From Exiguobacterium sp. KRL4 (GTDB lineage: Bacteria > Bacillota > Bacilli > Exiguobacteriales > Exiguobacteriaceae), in contig NZ_MOLV01000007.1 in NCBI RefSeq assembly GCF_001870785.1, positions 124,001-188,000 of the forward strand: 64,000 nucleotides of DNA, written 5' to 3'. The stretch's first letter is position 1; every line of letters begins with the position of its first letter. Shown here one piece after another: positions 43,150 through 51,404 of this stretch. The notes beneath the pieces are model-generated. The model did no database searches. It had not been told where the DNA came from and worked only from the letters and a program-made list of their open reading frames with translations. The translations under genes were made by a program, and so were the position numbers.

Positions 43150-43887
43150 TTACCTTTCTGCGCCGCCGCCGCCGGAACTACCCCCGCCGCCACGACTGCC
43201 TCCACCGCCCCCGCCACCACGCATGATGGCGGAGAAGATGTTGATGATCGCAAAGAAGAACATCCCGCCGGTGAACTTCATGTCAAGAAGCAGCAACAGG
43301 ACAAGCCCGGCGCCAATCAAGACTTTTGCCCACGTACTTAAGCCACTGTCGTCACTTTTTTTGACGGGATCTTGTGATTCCAGCGATTGTTCTTTTGAGA
43401 TGACGCTGACGACGGCTTTGTAGGTTTCGGAAGCCGCCTTACCATAGTCCCCTTGGTCGCGGTAGGGAACCGCATACTGGTCAAGAATTCGTCCGGCAGT
43501 GATATCCGTTAAGATTCCTTCTAGTTTATACCCGACTTCGATGCGGAAATTCCGGTCTTTTTCGTTTGGAGCGACGACGACTAAAATTCCGTTATCTTTT
43601 CCGGCTTGTCCGATGCCTTGTGCCCGGAATGTTTCGTTGGCGTAAGTGCTTAAATCTTGTCCTTTTAAATCAGGAACGGTCTTGAGGACGACTTGCGCCG
43701 TCGTATATTGTTCGAGTTCTTGACCGAGACGAGCGAGTTCGGCTTCTTCCGACGCGGTCAGCAGCTGGGCATCATCTTGGATGAAGAATGCTGCGCCCGT
43801 GCGTTCTGACACGGCTTCGGCAGTCGGAGTCAGAAGGAAGAAAACGAGGAACGCGGTAAAAATCAAGCGCGTTCTTCGCCAAATCAT
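43150..43887 (-). CDS. TPM-domain (YgcG-type) membrane protein with Gly-rich C-terminus
   Basis: Protein of 245 residues. It has an N-terminal signal or anchor, and an extracytoplasmic TPM domain at about 30-170 (FFIQDDAQLLTASEEAELAR, then NGILVVVAPNEKDRNFRIEV, GKLEGILTD-like). A membrane segment lies at about 185-220, and the C-terminus is a run of Gly with Ser and Arg (GGGGGGGSRGGGG). TPM proteins occur with LemA and may have phosphatase-like or photosystem-repair-like roles; here the role is unknown. The start overlaps the lemA stop as ATGA. Confidence 0.88.
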   Translation of the reverse strand: MIWRRTRLIFTAFLVFFLLTPTAEAVSERTGAAFFIQDDAQLLTASEEAELARLGQELEQYTTAQVVLKTVPDLKGQDLSTYANETFRAQGIGQAGKDNGILVVVAPNEKDRNFRIEVGYKLEGILTDITAGRILDQYAVPYRDQGDYGKAASETYKAVVSVISKEQSLESQDPVKKSDDSGLSTWAKVLIGAGLVLLLLLDMKFTGGMFFFAIINIFSAIMRGGGGGGGSRGGGGSSGGGGAER

Positions 43888-44477
43888 TTCGATTCACTAT
43901 TGAAGTCGACCGTTGGGTTTTCACGGTCACTATCTGAGATTTCATAATATGGTTTTTTCTCAAAACCAAACGCCGAAGCATAAAGAGAAGTAGGGAAACT
44001 ACGACGTTTTTTATTGTAGACGGTCACGGCATCATTGTAATCCTTCCGTGCAATGCCAAGACGGTTTTCAGTTCCTTCCAGTGTATCCATCAATGATTGG
44101 AACCGTTCACTTGATTTGAGTTCCGGGTATGTCGTTTGTAAGGCAATCAACCCACGCAGCGAAGTGGTGACTTGCTGATCGGCTTCAATCCGTTGTTCCG
44201 TCGAAGCAGCGCGGGCAAGACCGGCTTGGGCTTCCGCGATATCGCCATAAACTTTTTGTTCCTGACCGGCGACGCCTTTGACGGTTTCGACCAGGTTCGG
44301 AATTAAATCTGCCCGTCGTTTAATCTGATTGTCAACTTGCGACCATTTGTTCGAAACGTCTTCTTCGACGTTAACGAGGCTGTTGTATTGTCCGATTGCT
44401 AAAAAGGCAATGAGGACAACCACTGCAATCCCGATGATGAGAGGTAATTTGGATCCTCCACGATTTCTACGTGCCAT
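43884..44477 (-). CDS. lemA: LemA family protein
   Basis: Protein of 197 residues with a single N-terminal membrane helix (LPLIIGIAVVVLIAFLA). The helical LemA domain follows, with the signature YNSLVNVEEDVSNKWSQVDN, then RRADLIPNLVETVKG. The C-terminus is soluble. The start is the ATG at 44475-44477; the in-frame GTG at 44489 lies inside AAGGAGTG. LemA and TPM proteins form a conserved envelope-associated pair of unclear function. Confidence 0.92.
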   Translation of the reverse strand: MARRNRGGSKLPLIIGIAVVVLIAFLAIGQYNSLVNVEEDVSNKWSQVDNQIKRRADLIPNLVETVKGVAGQEQKVYGDIAEAQAGLARAASTEQRIEADQQVTTSLRGLIALQTTYPELKSSERFQSLMDTLEGTENRLGIARKDYNDAVTVYNKKRRSFPTSLYASAFGFEKKPYYEISDSDRENPTVDFNSESK

Positions 44478-44550
44478 AAATTCGTTCACTCCTTTTTCTG
44501 TATCTCCTCTATCTATACCCTAATCACTTTCAATTAGTTTCATAAAAATG

Positions 44551-44580
44551 AAAAAAACCATCAGCGTCTGCTGACAGTTT
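44551..44580 (-). terminator. Terminator after uppP
   Basis: On the - strand AACTGTCAGC pairs with GCTGATGGTT (two G-U pairs) around AGAC, followed by seven T. Confidence 0.8.
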
Positions 44581-44586
44581 TCAGGA

Positions 44587-45423
44587 TTACATGTAGACGA
44601 TGACGGCGAGAATCGTTGCTAAGACCAGACGATAGATCGCAAACGGGACCAACTTGATTTTGTTGATCAGTTTCAAGAAGAAACGAATCGACAGTAAGGC
44701 GAATACAAATGAGGCGATGAAGCCGACGATATAGAAGCTAAGGTGATCGATTTCGATATATTGCCAGTTCTTGACGAGTGATAATGCACTTGCGCCAAAC
44801 ATGATCGGAACGGCCATGATGAACGTAAAGTCAGCCGCTGTCCGGTGATTCATCCCGAGGAACACCCCTCCGGAAATCGTCGAACCGGACCGCGAGAACC
44901 CTGGCCAAAGGGAGATACATTGGAAGAGACCAATCAGAGCCGCTTGGCGGTATGAAATCTGATCGAGTGTCGTTGTTTTTGGTTCTTTCGGTCCAAGTTT
45001 ATCCGCTGCGATCATCAGGATCGCACCGGCTGCGAGACCGATGATGACGGTATCGATCGAGAACAGGTTCTCGTCGATGAAGTCTTCAAATAATAAACCA
45101 AGGACGGCTGCTGGCAGTAAACCAATCAGGACGTGACGTAATTTTAATTTGTGTGTCCCAGACGCATCGTGTTCGCCTTCGATCTTATAAAGTCCAATCA
45201 AACTGAACAACCGTTTCCAGAAGACGACGATGACAGCTAAAATCGATCCAAGCTGAATGACGATTTTAAACGTATTCGCAGAATACTGACCTAAGAATTC
45301 TGACGTTTGGAGCCACATGTCATCGACGATGATCATATGTCCGGTTGAGGAAACAGGCGCGAATTCCGTCATCCCTTCGACGAAACCGAGTAAAAGTGCT
45401 TTAAGTAATTCAATGATAGTCAT
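44587..45423 (-). CDS. uppP: Undecaprenyl-diphosphate phosphatase (BacA/UppP)
   Basis: Polytopic membrane phosphatase of 278 residues that recycles the undecaprenyl carrier for wall synthesis and confers bacitracin tolerance. Both catalytic motifs are intact: GFVEGMTEFAPVSSTGHM near residue 15 and PGFSRSGSTISGG near residue 175. The ATG is preceded by AGGAGAA on the complement. It is monocistronic. Confidence 0.95.
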   Translation of the reverse strand: MTIIELLKALLLGFVEGMTEFAPVSSTGHMIIVDDMWLQTSEFLGQYSANTFKIVIQLGSILAVIVVFWKRLFSLIGLYKIEGEHDASGTHKLKLRHVLIGLLPAAVLGLLFEDFIDENLFSIDTVIIGLAAGAILMIAADKLGPKEPKTTTLDQISYRQAALIGLFQCISLWPGFSRSGSTISGGVFLGMNHRTAADFTFIMAVPIMFGASALSLVKNWQYIEIDHLSFYIVGFIASFVFALLSIRFFLKLINKIKLVPFAIYRLVLATILAVIVYM

Positions 45424-45526
45424 GTTATTCTCCTTCTATATTTTACTATCTAAAAACATATCACGTTTTATTCTTCTGAGATAGAACTAATCGAAATATC
45501 GGGCGCAAGTCTGAGAGAAATATCAC

Positions 45527-45555
45527 TTGTTGAAGGGGCAAAAAGGGAGTACACT
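45527..45555 (+). promoter_or_regulatory. SigA-type promoter of the P-type ATPase gene
   Basis: TTGTTG (45527-45532), a 17-nt spacer and TACACT (45550-45555), directly upstream of an inverted-repeat operator. A TATAAT at 45561-45566 lacks a matching -35. Confidence 0.6.
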
Positions 45556-45565
45556 AAATCTATAA

Positions 45566-45581
45566 TCAAACAATCGTTTGA
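45566..45581. promoter_or_regulatory. ArsR/CadC-type operator
   Basis: TCAAAC-AATC-GTTTGA is a perfect 6-bp-arm inverted repeat centred where transcription would start. Size and AT-rich arms resemble ArsR/SmtB-family operators that control metal-efflux ATPases. No such regulator gene lies in the window, so the repressor must be encoded elsewhere. Confidence 0.65.
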
Positions 45582-45594
45582 ATGAGGTGGAAAG

Positions 45595-47697
45595 ATGGAA
45601 TTAAAAACAGAACGTCTTCATATTACAGGAATTGATTGTGCCAACTGTGCCGCTAAAGTCGAACGTGGTGTCGCAAACGTCAATGGAGTCGAACAAGCCG
45701 ATTTAGATTTCGCTGGTCAAAAACTTTATCTGACGTACGAAAAAGAAGCGGCGTTAGACGAAACCTATCAAGCCGTCGTTAATCGAATTCAAGAACTGGA
45801 ACCGGATGTGTTAGTCATTCGGCCTGATGAATCGGAGGGAGAGGATGCACCTGGTCATCATCACGACCACGGACCATTCTTGAATCGGACGAAAAAAATC
45901 CAATATGGTCTTGGTCTGCTCTCCTTTGCGAGTGCATATCTTGTCCCAGGATCAATTGACCTTCTCTTTTTTGCGATCGCGTACTTCTTAATCGGGTGGG
46001 ATGTTCTTCGAACAGCCGTTAGGAATATCCGGCACGGACAAGTGTTTGACGAGAACTTCCTGATGGTCATTGCGACGGTCGGCGCCTTTTTGATTGGCGA
46101 ATATCCGGAAGCGGTCGCTGTCATGTTGTTTTATCAAGTCGGTGAATTTTTCCAGCATCGTGCCGTCGATCAATCTCGGAAATCGATTGCCGAACTGATG
46201 GATATCCGACCGGACATTGCGACGCTCGAAGATGGACGACAAGTCCGGCCTGATCAGGTCGCGATCGGTCAACGGATTCTGGTACGGGCAGGTGAGAAGA
46301 TTCCGCTCGATGGAACCGTTCTTGAAGGGGAGGCCTTCATCGATACGATGGCATTGACCGGAGAATCGGTCCCGCGACGTGTCCGACCGTCCGATCCGAT
46401 TCTAGCCGGGACGATCAATACGGACGGCCATCTGTTGATTCAGGTCGATCGACGGTACAGTGAGTCGACGGTCGCTAAAATTCTCGATTTAGTTGAAAAT
46501 GCGTCACGTCATAAAGCACCGACGGAAAAGTTCATTACACGATTTGCACGGGTCTACACACCGATTGTCGTCGTGATTGCAACACTTCTTGCCATCGTGC
46601 CGCCACTCGTCATGAACGGAGCAACGTGGAACGACTGGATTTACCGGGCGCTTGTCTTCCTGGTCATCAGTTGTCCGTGTGCGCTCGTCATTTCGATTCC
46701 GCTGGGCTTCTTTAGCGGGATCGGTGCCGCTTCAAAACGCGGTATTCTTGTCAAAGGCGGAAATCATCTCGAAGCGTTACAACAACTGGATACGGTCGTC
46801 TTCGATAAAACGGGAACATTGACGGAAGGTGTTTTTGAAGTCGTCGAACTGCATGCGGTTGGTGGGTCGGACGAAGAACTGTTGCAGGCGGCTGCGACGG
46901 TCGAACAACACTCGAATCATCCGATTGCGAAATCCATCCAACGCCTGTACGCGACACGTGGTGTCGTCACGGTGATGGGACAAGATTACCGGGAAGTAGC
47001 CGGATCCGGTGTCGTCGGACGGTTCGGCACGGATCAGATTCAGGCGGGAAATGCCCGGTGGTTCAAAGAAATCGGCTTGACGCCACTCGATCAGACCGAA
47101 GACGGGACCTATGTGCATGTTGCCCGAAACGACAGCTATCTTGGATATATCCGGATTGCCGACCGTATTAAAAATACGACGATAGAAGCCTTACGCGAAC
47201 TAAAAACACTCGGGATTCGCCAAACAATCATGTTGACCGGGGACCGGCGGGAAACGGCGGAACGGATCGGACAGCAAATCGGGATAACGCAAGTAAAGGC
47301 AGAACTGTTGCCGGATCAAAAAGTCGAACAACTCGAAGCAATCTTAGATCAAGCAAAAGGACGGGTCGCGTTTGTCGGTGACGGAATCAATGACGCACCG
47401 GTATTGACGCGGGCGGATGTCGGGATTGCGATGGGTGGACTTGGAAGTGACGTCGCGATTGAAGCAGCGGATGTCGTCTTGATGACGGATGAACCGAAAC
47501 AACTGGTCGAAGCGATTCGGATTGCCCGGGCGACACGCCGGATCGTCTATCAGAACATCACGTTTGCACTGGGTGTCAAAGGAATTTTCTTATTGCTTGG
47601 TGCCTTTGGTGTTGCGACGATGTGGGAAGCCGTTTTTGCCGATGTCGGTGTGACGGTCCTTGCGGTCTTAAATGCAATGCGGATTTTACGGAAATAA
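45595..47697 (+). CDS. cadA: Cd2+/Zn2+-exporting P1B-type ATPase
   Basis: Metal efflux ATPase of 700 residues. The N-terminal heavy-metal domain has GIDCANCAAKVE (Cys15, Cys18), followed by a His-rich spacer (GHHHDHG, about 87-93). Further on are the actuator motif TGES, the transmembrane metal motif SCPCALV (Cys360, Cys362), the phosphorylation site DKTGTLTEG (Asp404), the HP motif NHPIAKS, and the hinge GDGINDAP. CPC with a Cd/Zn-type N-terminus fits Zn/Cd/Pb rather than Cu. It is transcribed from its own promoter with an ArsR-like operator. No regulator is co-encoded. Confidence 0.93.
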   Translation: MELKTERLHITGIDCANCAAKVERGVANVNGVEQADLDFAGQKLYLTYEKEAALDETYQAVVNRIQELEPDVLVIRPDESEGEDAPGHHHDHGPFLNRTKKIQYGLGLLSFASAYLVPGSIDLLFFAIAYFLIGWDVLRTAVRNIRHGQVFDENFLMVIATVGAFLIGEYPEAVAVMLFYQVGEFFQHRAVDQSRKSIAELMDIRPDIATLEDGRQVRPDQVAIGQRILVRAGEKIPLDGTVLEGEAFIDTMALTGESVPRRVRPSDPILAGTINTDGHLLIQVDRRYSESTVAKILDLVENASRHKAPTEKFITRFARVYTPIVVVIATLLAIVPPLVMNGATWNDWIYRALVFLVISCPCALVISIPLGFFSGIGAASKRGILVKGGNHLEALQQLDTVVFDKTGTLTEGVFEVVELHAVGGSDEELLQAAATVEQHSNHPIAKSIQRLYATRGVVTVMGQDYREVAGSGVVGRFGTDQIQAGNARWFKEIGLTPLDQTEDGTYVHVARNDSYLGYIRIADRIKNTTIEALRELKTLGIRQTIMLTGDRRETAERIGQQIGITQVKAELLPDQKVEQLEAILDQAKGRVAFVGDGINDAPVLTRADVGIAMGGLGSDVAIEAADVVLMTDEPKQLVEAIRIARATRRIVYQNITFALGVKGIFLLLGAFGVATMWEAVFADVGVTVLAVLNAMRILRK

Positions 47698-47722
47698 GAA
47701 TGGATGGGCTGACTCAAATAGG

Positions 47723-47866
47723 AATCACTCATCTTTTCATGCCCGTTCCTCAGGCGAGACACAAGCCAGTTTTCCCGCCTCATTCAGGCAGGAAAGCGGG
47801 TCTTGTTTGTCTCTGACAGCGCAAAAATGCGCTTTTTCCTGTAGGAGTAGCATGAAGAGAGTGATT
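47723..47866. other. Highly folded 144-nt element, possible small RNA or repeat family member
   Basis: The gap 47698-47964 holds no gene but a nested set of inverted repeats. The outer stem is AATCACTC..TTCATGC (47723-47742) with GCATGAA..GAGTGATT (47850-47866). Inside are GAGACAcAAG (47756-47765) with CTTGTTTGTCTC (47802-47813), CCCGCCT..AGGC..GCGGG (47774-47800), and a perfect hairpin AGCGCA-AAAA-TGCGCT (47818-47833). After the outer stem comes TTTTTATTT, as at an RNA 3' end. It may be a small RNA or a mobile palindromic repeat of the bcr/MITE kind. No coding potential is seen. Confidence 0.6.
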
Positions 47867-47886
47867 TTTATTTAAATTCAAACGAG

Positions 47887-47925
47887 AAAAGGGTGGCAGA
47901 ATTATAATCTGTCACCTTTTTCTTT
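47887..47925. terminator. Terminator between cadA/folded element and the ZIP gene
   Basis: AAAAGGGTGGCAGA pairs with TCTGTCACCTTTTT around a 7-nt loop; T-rich tails occur in both directions. Confidence 0.8.
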
Positions 47926-47964
47926 GTAGAGACTGACTTTAGAGTCGTCCCATTCTATATTGGA

Positions 47965-48777
47965 TTATCCGAGTGCCACATCGAGAATCATCATGACCGT
48001 GAAACCGACCATCAGACCAAGTGTTGCCAAGTCTGAGCCGTTTTCAGCCTGCGATTCGGGAATCAATTCTTCGACGACGACGAAAATCATCGCGCCGGCA
48101 GCAAATGCCAAGGCATACGGCAAGAGCGGCTGAATGAAGAAGACGGCAGCAGCACCGACCATGGCAGCAATCGGTTCGACGATCGCCGACAATTGTCCGT
48201 AGTTAAAGGCACGCCGGCGTGACATGCCTTCTCCACGGAGCGGAATCGACAAGGCAGCCCCTTCCGGCATGTTTTGAATCCCGATCCCAAGTGCGAGTGT
48301 CAAGGCACCGGCAACGGTCGCACCGTCCATGTTCAAGGCGGCGGCACCGAAAGCGACCCCGATTGCGAGTCCTTCCGGAATATTGTGGAGCGTAATCGCG
48401 AGAAACAGCAATGTCGTCTTTTTCAGACCGGTCGAAGGACCTTCGGCTGTTTCGAGTGGAGCGGATAAGTGCAGGTGAGGGGTCACAAAATCGAGAAGGC
48501 GGACAAAGAAACCGCCTGCCAGGAAGCCGATTGCGGCCGGCAACCAGGCAATCCCGCCGTCTTTTTCCGTAAATTCAATTGCCGGAGCAAGCAATGACCA
48601 AAACGAAGCCGCAATCATAACACCGGCTGCAAAGCCGAGCATCATATTCATGACCCGTTTTTCAATCGTTGTAAAGACGAAGACAAGTGCGGCTCCGAGT
48701 GCCGTTAATCCCCAAGTCATCATGCCGGCAAGCAAGGCTTGCACGACGACCGGAAGTCCGGTAAACCATTCCATCAT
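47965..48777 (-). CDS. ZIP-family divalent metal transporter
   Basis: Polytopic membrane protein of about 270 residues with eight likely helices. The metal-binding helices read ITLHNIPEGLAIGVAFG (HNxPEG) and GIGIQNMPEGAALSIPL, the ZIP/GufA-ZupT signature. A short His stretch PHLHLSAP lies in the cytoplasmic loop. It probably imports Zn or other divalent metals. The start is placed at ATG 48775-48777, behind AGAAGGA with 9-nt spacing. Its position close to the Zn/Cd exporter is suggestive, but the two are convergent and separated by a terminator. Confidence 0.88.
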   Translation of the reverse strand: MMEWFTGLPVVVQALLAGMMTWGLTALGAALVFVFTTIEKRVMNMMLGFAAGVMIAASFWSLLAPAIEFTEKDGGIAWLPAAIGFLAGGFFVRLLDFVTPHLHLSAPLETAEGPSTGLKKTTLLFLAITLHNIPEGLAIGVAFGAAALNMDGATVAGALTLALGIGIQNMPEGAALSIPLRGEGMSRRRAFNYGQLSAIVEPIAAMVGAAAVFFIQPLLPYALAFAAGAMIFVVVEELIPESQAENGSDLATLGLMVGFTVMMILDVALG

Positions 48778-48846
48778 ACAGATCATTCCTTCTTTCAATC
48801 CCAATTCGTAAGATAAGTGCGTGAGGCATAACAGCTTCTGTCTCTT

Positions 48847-49176
48847 CTACCCGTTTTCAATCCGAATGATTCGCCCGAACGGAATTTCAATCAATGATGA
48901 TCCGCGCAGCACGAGATAGGCTCGTTCACGATGAACCTGCTCGATGAAACCGGATGTCGTGACATAGCCTCTTTCACTATAATACTTGATTTCAAGCTCT
49001 GTTCCTTCTATTAATGCCTGTTCGAGTAAGAACTGCCAGGGATATTGCAATTGTTCATCGATTGCAGGAAGGTCGATTTGATGTTTTTCGAGATAATAGG
49101 CTTTGAGCAGTTGAATGTGTTCCGGCATCAAAAAGGGAAGCCATTTAAGGTTTCCACGGTCACGATAACGTGTCAT
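48847..49176 (-). CDS. YolD-like protein
   Basis: Protein of 109 residues of the YolD family, which accompanies Y-family polymerases of the UvrX type in Bacilli. It starts TRYRDRGNLKWLPFLMPEH, with the family core later (EIKYYSERGYVTTSGFIEQV). The start is ATG 49174-49176 behind GGAGGTG, inside the 3' end of the polymerase gene (17-bp overlap). YolD is thought to modulate the polymerase; biochemical detail is lacking. Confidence 0.88.
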   Translation of the reverse strand: MTRYRDRGNLKWLPFLMPEHIQLLKAYYLEKHQIDLPAIDEQLQYPWQFLLEQALIEGTELEIKYYSERGYVTTSGFIEQVHRERAYLVLRGSSLIEIPFGRIIRIENG

Positions 49177-50485
49177 GCTGCTCACCTCCGGGATGGCCGC
49201 CGACGAACCGGAGCCGGCGTTTGGCGACACTTGTATCGAGGAAGGACACAGCGAGCCGGATCGTTCCTTTTCCGTAACGTAAATTGACATGGTCGATGGC
49301 TTTTAATAACCGTTTTCTGCGCCAGACCTTTGTATTGTCTTCAAATAAGGACAATTGAAGTGTTCCCTGATCCGGGGTGAGTTGCCCGAGGGCGACCGAT
49401 AAAAAGCGGACCGGTTCACCGTCGAGCCAATTCGGTTCGAACAATTGGAGGACGTAACGCAACAACAGCCGTTCATCAGCGGTCGGATAAGGCAGGCGGA
49501 GCTGTTTCGAAAAGCCATCCCGGGTGACATAGCGGGAGTAGCGAACGCCGAGATGCACCGTCCAACCGACTTGATTAGAAAAACGGACCCGTGCCGCGAC
49601 ATTGCCTGCTAATTCGGCCAGAACTAAACGAATCTGTTCGTACTGGTAATAATCGCGCATTAAAGTAACCCTATGTCCGATCGTTCTTGTGGCATCCGGC
49701 GCAGTCTGAAATAAGGCCATCGGATCAATGATGGTCGGAGAACTGTCGATTCCCCAGGCATGATGCCAAAGTTCTGCCCCAAGGACTCCGAACCGTTCAT
49801 GCAGATCTTCGACCCGGGCTGCGGCAAGGTCGCCAATGGTGTTGATGCCCATTACTGACAAGTGTTGTTCCATCATCCGTCCGACGCCCCACATTTTGCG
49901 AATCGGAAAATCGTGCAGCAACCGGGAAATATCGGCGTAGCCGCATCGGGCAATGCCTTCGCGTTTTCCACGTAAATCGAGGACAAGTTTTGCGATGACA
50001 TTGTTCGGACCAATCCCGATCCGGACCGGAATGCCGGTCTGATACCAAATCGCCGTCTGGATTTTCCGGGCCGTTTCAGTGTCCGATCCGAAAAGTCGTT
50101 CCGTTCCGGTCATATCGATAAAGTTTTCGTCAATCGAATAGATCCGGATCGCGTCGGGAGGTGCAAACTGATGCAAGACATCCAGTACTTCGATTGATGT
50201 TTTCATATATGCGAGCATCCGCGGTTCGACGAGCATAATCTGTTTCCGTTCACGATAAGGCAACTGCTCAATTTGATAAAGACGACTAGCTGTCTTAATA
50301 CCAAGTTGTTTTAAGGCGGGACTGGCCGCAAGAACAACGGATCCGGACCGATGAAGGTCGGATACGACAGCAAGTTTTGTCGTCAAGGGAGGCAAATTTC
50401 GATAACGGCATTCACAACTGGCGTAAAATGAGACACTGTCGATGCAGAAAATGCGTCGATCCGGAAAGGGGCTGGCAGGATACAC
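49160..50485 (-). CDS. Y-family DNA polymerase, UvrX/YqjW type
   Basis: Error-prone translesion polymerase of about 441 residues. The metal-binding Asp is in FCIDSVSFYASCE (about residue 16) and the second acidic pair in YSIDENFID (about 116). A helix-hairpin-helix region follows (MWGVGRMMEQHLSVMGINTI), and the C-terminus is the little-finger domain. The start is placed at the GTG 50483-50485, since the upstream GTG overlaps the AGAGGAG site. A perfect DinR/LexA-type box lies just upstream, so the polymerase-YolD pair is expected to be SOS-induced. Confidence 0.9.
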   Translation of the reverse strand: MYPASPFPDRRIFCIDSVSFYASCECRYRNLPPLTTKLAVVSDLHRSGSVVLAASPALKQLGIKTASRLYQIEQLPYRERKQIMLVEPRMLAYMKTSIEVLDVLHQFAPPDAIRIYSIDENFIDMTGTERLFGSDTETARKIQTAIWYQTGIPVRIGIGPNNVIAKLVLDLRGKREGIARCGYADISRLLHDFPIRKMWGVGRMMEQHLSVMGINTIGDLAAARVEDLHERFGVLGAELWHHAWGIDSSPTIIDPMALFQTAPDATRTIGHRVTLMRDYYQYEQIRLVLAELAGNVAARVRFSNQVGWTVHLGVRYSRYVTRDGFSKQLRLPYPTADERLLLRYVLQLFEPNWLDGEPVRFLSVALGQLTPDQGTLQLSLFEDNTKVWRRKRLLKAIDHVNLRYGKGTIRLAVSFLDTSVAKRRLRFVGGHPGGEQHDTLS

Positions 50486-50508
50486 GGCAAACACTCCTCT
50501 TTAATTAA

Positions 50509-50524
50509 AAGAACGTTTGTTCTT
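50509..50524. promoter_or_regulatory. LexA (DinR) box upstream of the Y-family polymerase
   Basis: AAGAAC-GTTT-GTTCTT contains GAAC-N4-GTTC, the core of the Gram-positive consensus CGAACRNRYGTTYC, with fully symmetric arms. It lies 24 bp upstream of the polymerase start codon. Confidence 0.85.
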
Positions 50525-50693
50525 ATTTTTGATTTGACTATACCATGGTCTCAATCGGTCTCAAATTTAAAATCCAAAAAAGAGTCAATCCAGTTCATGG
50601 TGGGAAGAAGGAGATGGACGGCAACCGATTGTCTGCCAATCTTTGATACACTAGTGAAGGCAGAATTAGTGCAAAGGGAAGAAGGGGAAGTAA

Positions 50694-51344
50694 ATGAAAA
50701 AGCAATTGATGATTCAGTTACCGGAGTTACCCGGTCGGTTAACGGAGGAAACGTTTGCGGACGTCGAGATCGACGACCCGTATCTGTATCAAACACTTTA
50801 CGAAAAAGAGACGCTCCCAATCGAGTTGACGGAACGTTTGGATGCCAATCAAGTCTGTTTTCGGAATGTCTCGTTCGCGGGTCTCGTTTTTGAACGGGCG
50901 ACGTTTGAAAACGTTCGGTTTGAACAGTGTGATTTGACGGGCTGTCAATTTCAGGACAGCCGTTTCCACCGGGTCGTCTTTGAGGACTGTCGTTTAACCG
51001 GCGTCCAATTTGAAACGAACACGGTCGATCATGTGACGGTAAAAGGCTGTCAGGCGAATTATATGCAAATCGTTCGAACAGCGTTACGTCATGTCTCGAT
51101 TGAACAGACGGCGATGCGGGAGAGTCATTTTTTCGAGATGAAACCAACCGATTTGCGACTGAACGATGTGGAGTTGACGGAAAGTCAATGGGTCGAGACG
51201 GCATTAAAAGGACTGGATCTGCGGCAAGCCGATTTATCCGGAATCACGATTGATCCGCGTTTCTTACCAGGTGCTATCGTCACGGAAAGCCAGGCCATCA
51301 CGTTTGCCCGGTTACTCGGACTCGTCATTCCAAGTCACGATTAA
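50694..51344 (+). CDS. Pentapeptide repeat protein
   Basis: Protein of 216 residues. From about residue 50 to 190 it shows A(D/N)LxX-like five-residue periodicity (FRNVSFAGLVFERATFENVR, then FEQCDLTGCQFQDSRFHRVV), which predicts a right-handed quadrilateral beta-helix. Size and layout resemble Qnr/MfpA-like DNA-gyrase-protecting proteins, but many pentapeptide proteins have other or unknown roles. AAGGGGAAG precedes the ATG. No N-terminal export signal. It is divergent from the SOS polymerase. Confidence 0.85.
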   Translation: MKKQLMIQLPELPGRLTEETFADVEIDDPYLYQTLYEKETLPIELTERLDANQVCFRNVSFAGLVFERATFENVRFEQCDLTGCQFQDSRFHRVVFEDCRLTGVQFETNTVDHVTVKGCQANYMQIVRTALRHVSIEQTAMRESHFFEMKPTDLRLNDVELTESQWVETALKGLDLRQADLSGITIDPRFLPGAIVTESQAITFARLLGLVIPSHD

Positions 51345-51353
51345 CGGTCAACA

Positions 51354-51401
51354 AAACGAAGTCCACTATCCCAAGTATTACCGGGACAGTGGACTTCGTT
51401 T
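51354..51401. terminator. Bidirectional terminator pentapeptide / metallohydrolase genes
   Basis: AAACGAAGTCCACT and AGTGGACTTCGTTT form a perfect 14-bp stem, extended inside by TCCC/GGGA. Confidence 0.88.
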
Positions 51402-51404
51402 CGT

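Noticed and set aside
43150-43260. Proline-rich open frame on the + strand
   Set aside because: It is the antisense of the Gly-rich tail of the TPM protein.
47723-47866. Insertion sequence
   Set aside because: No transposase frame and no clear target duplication; too short except as a non-autonomous repeat.
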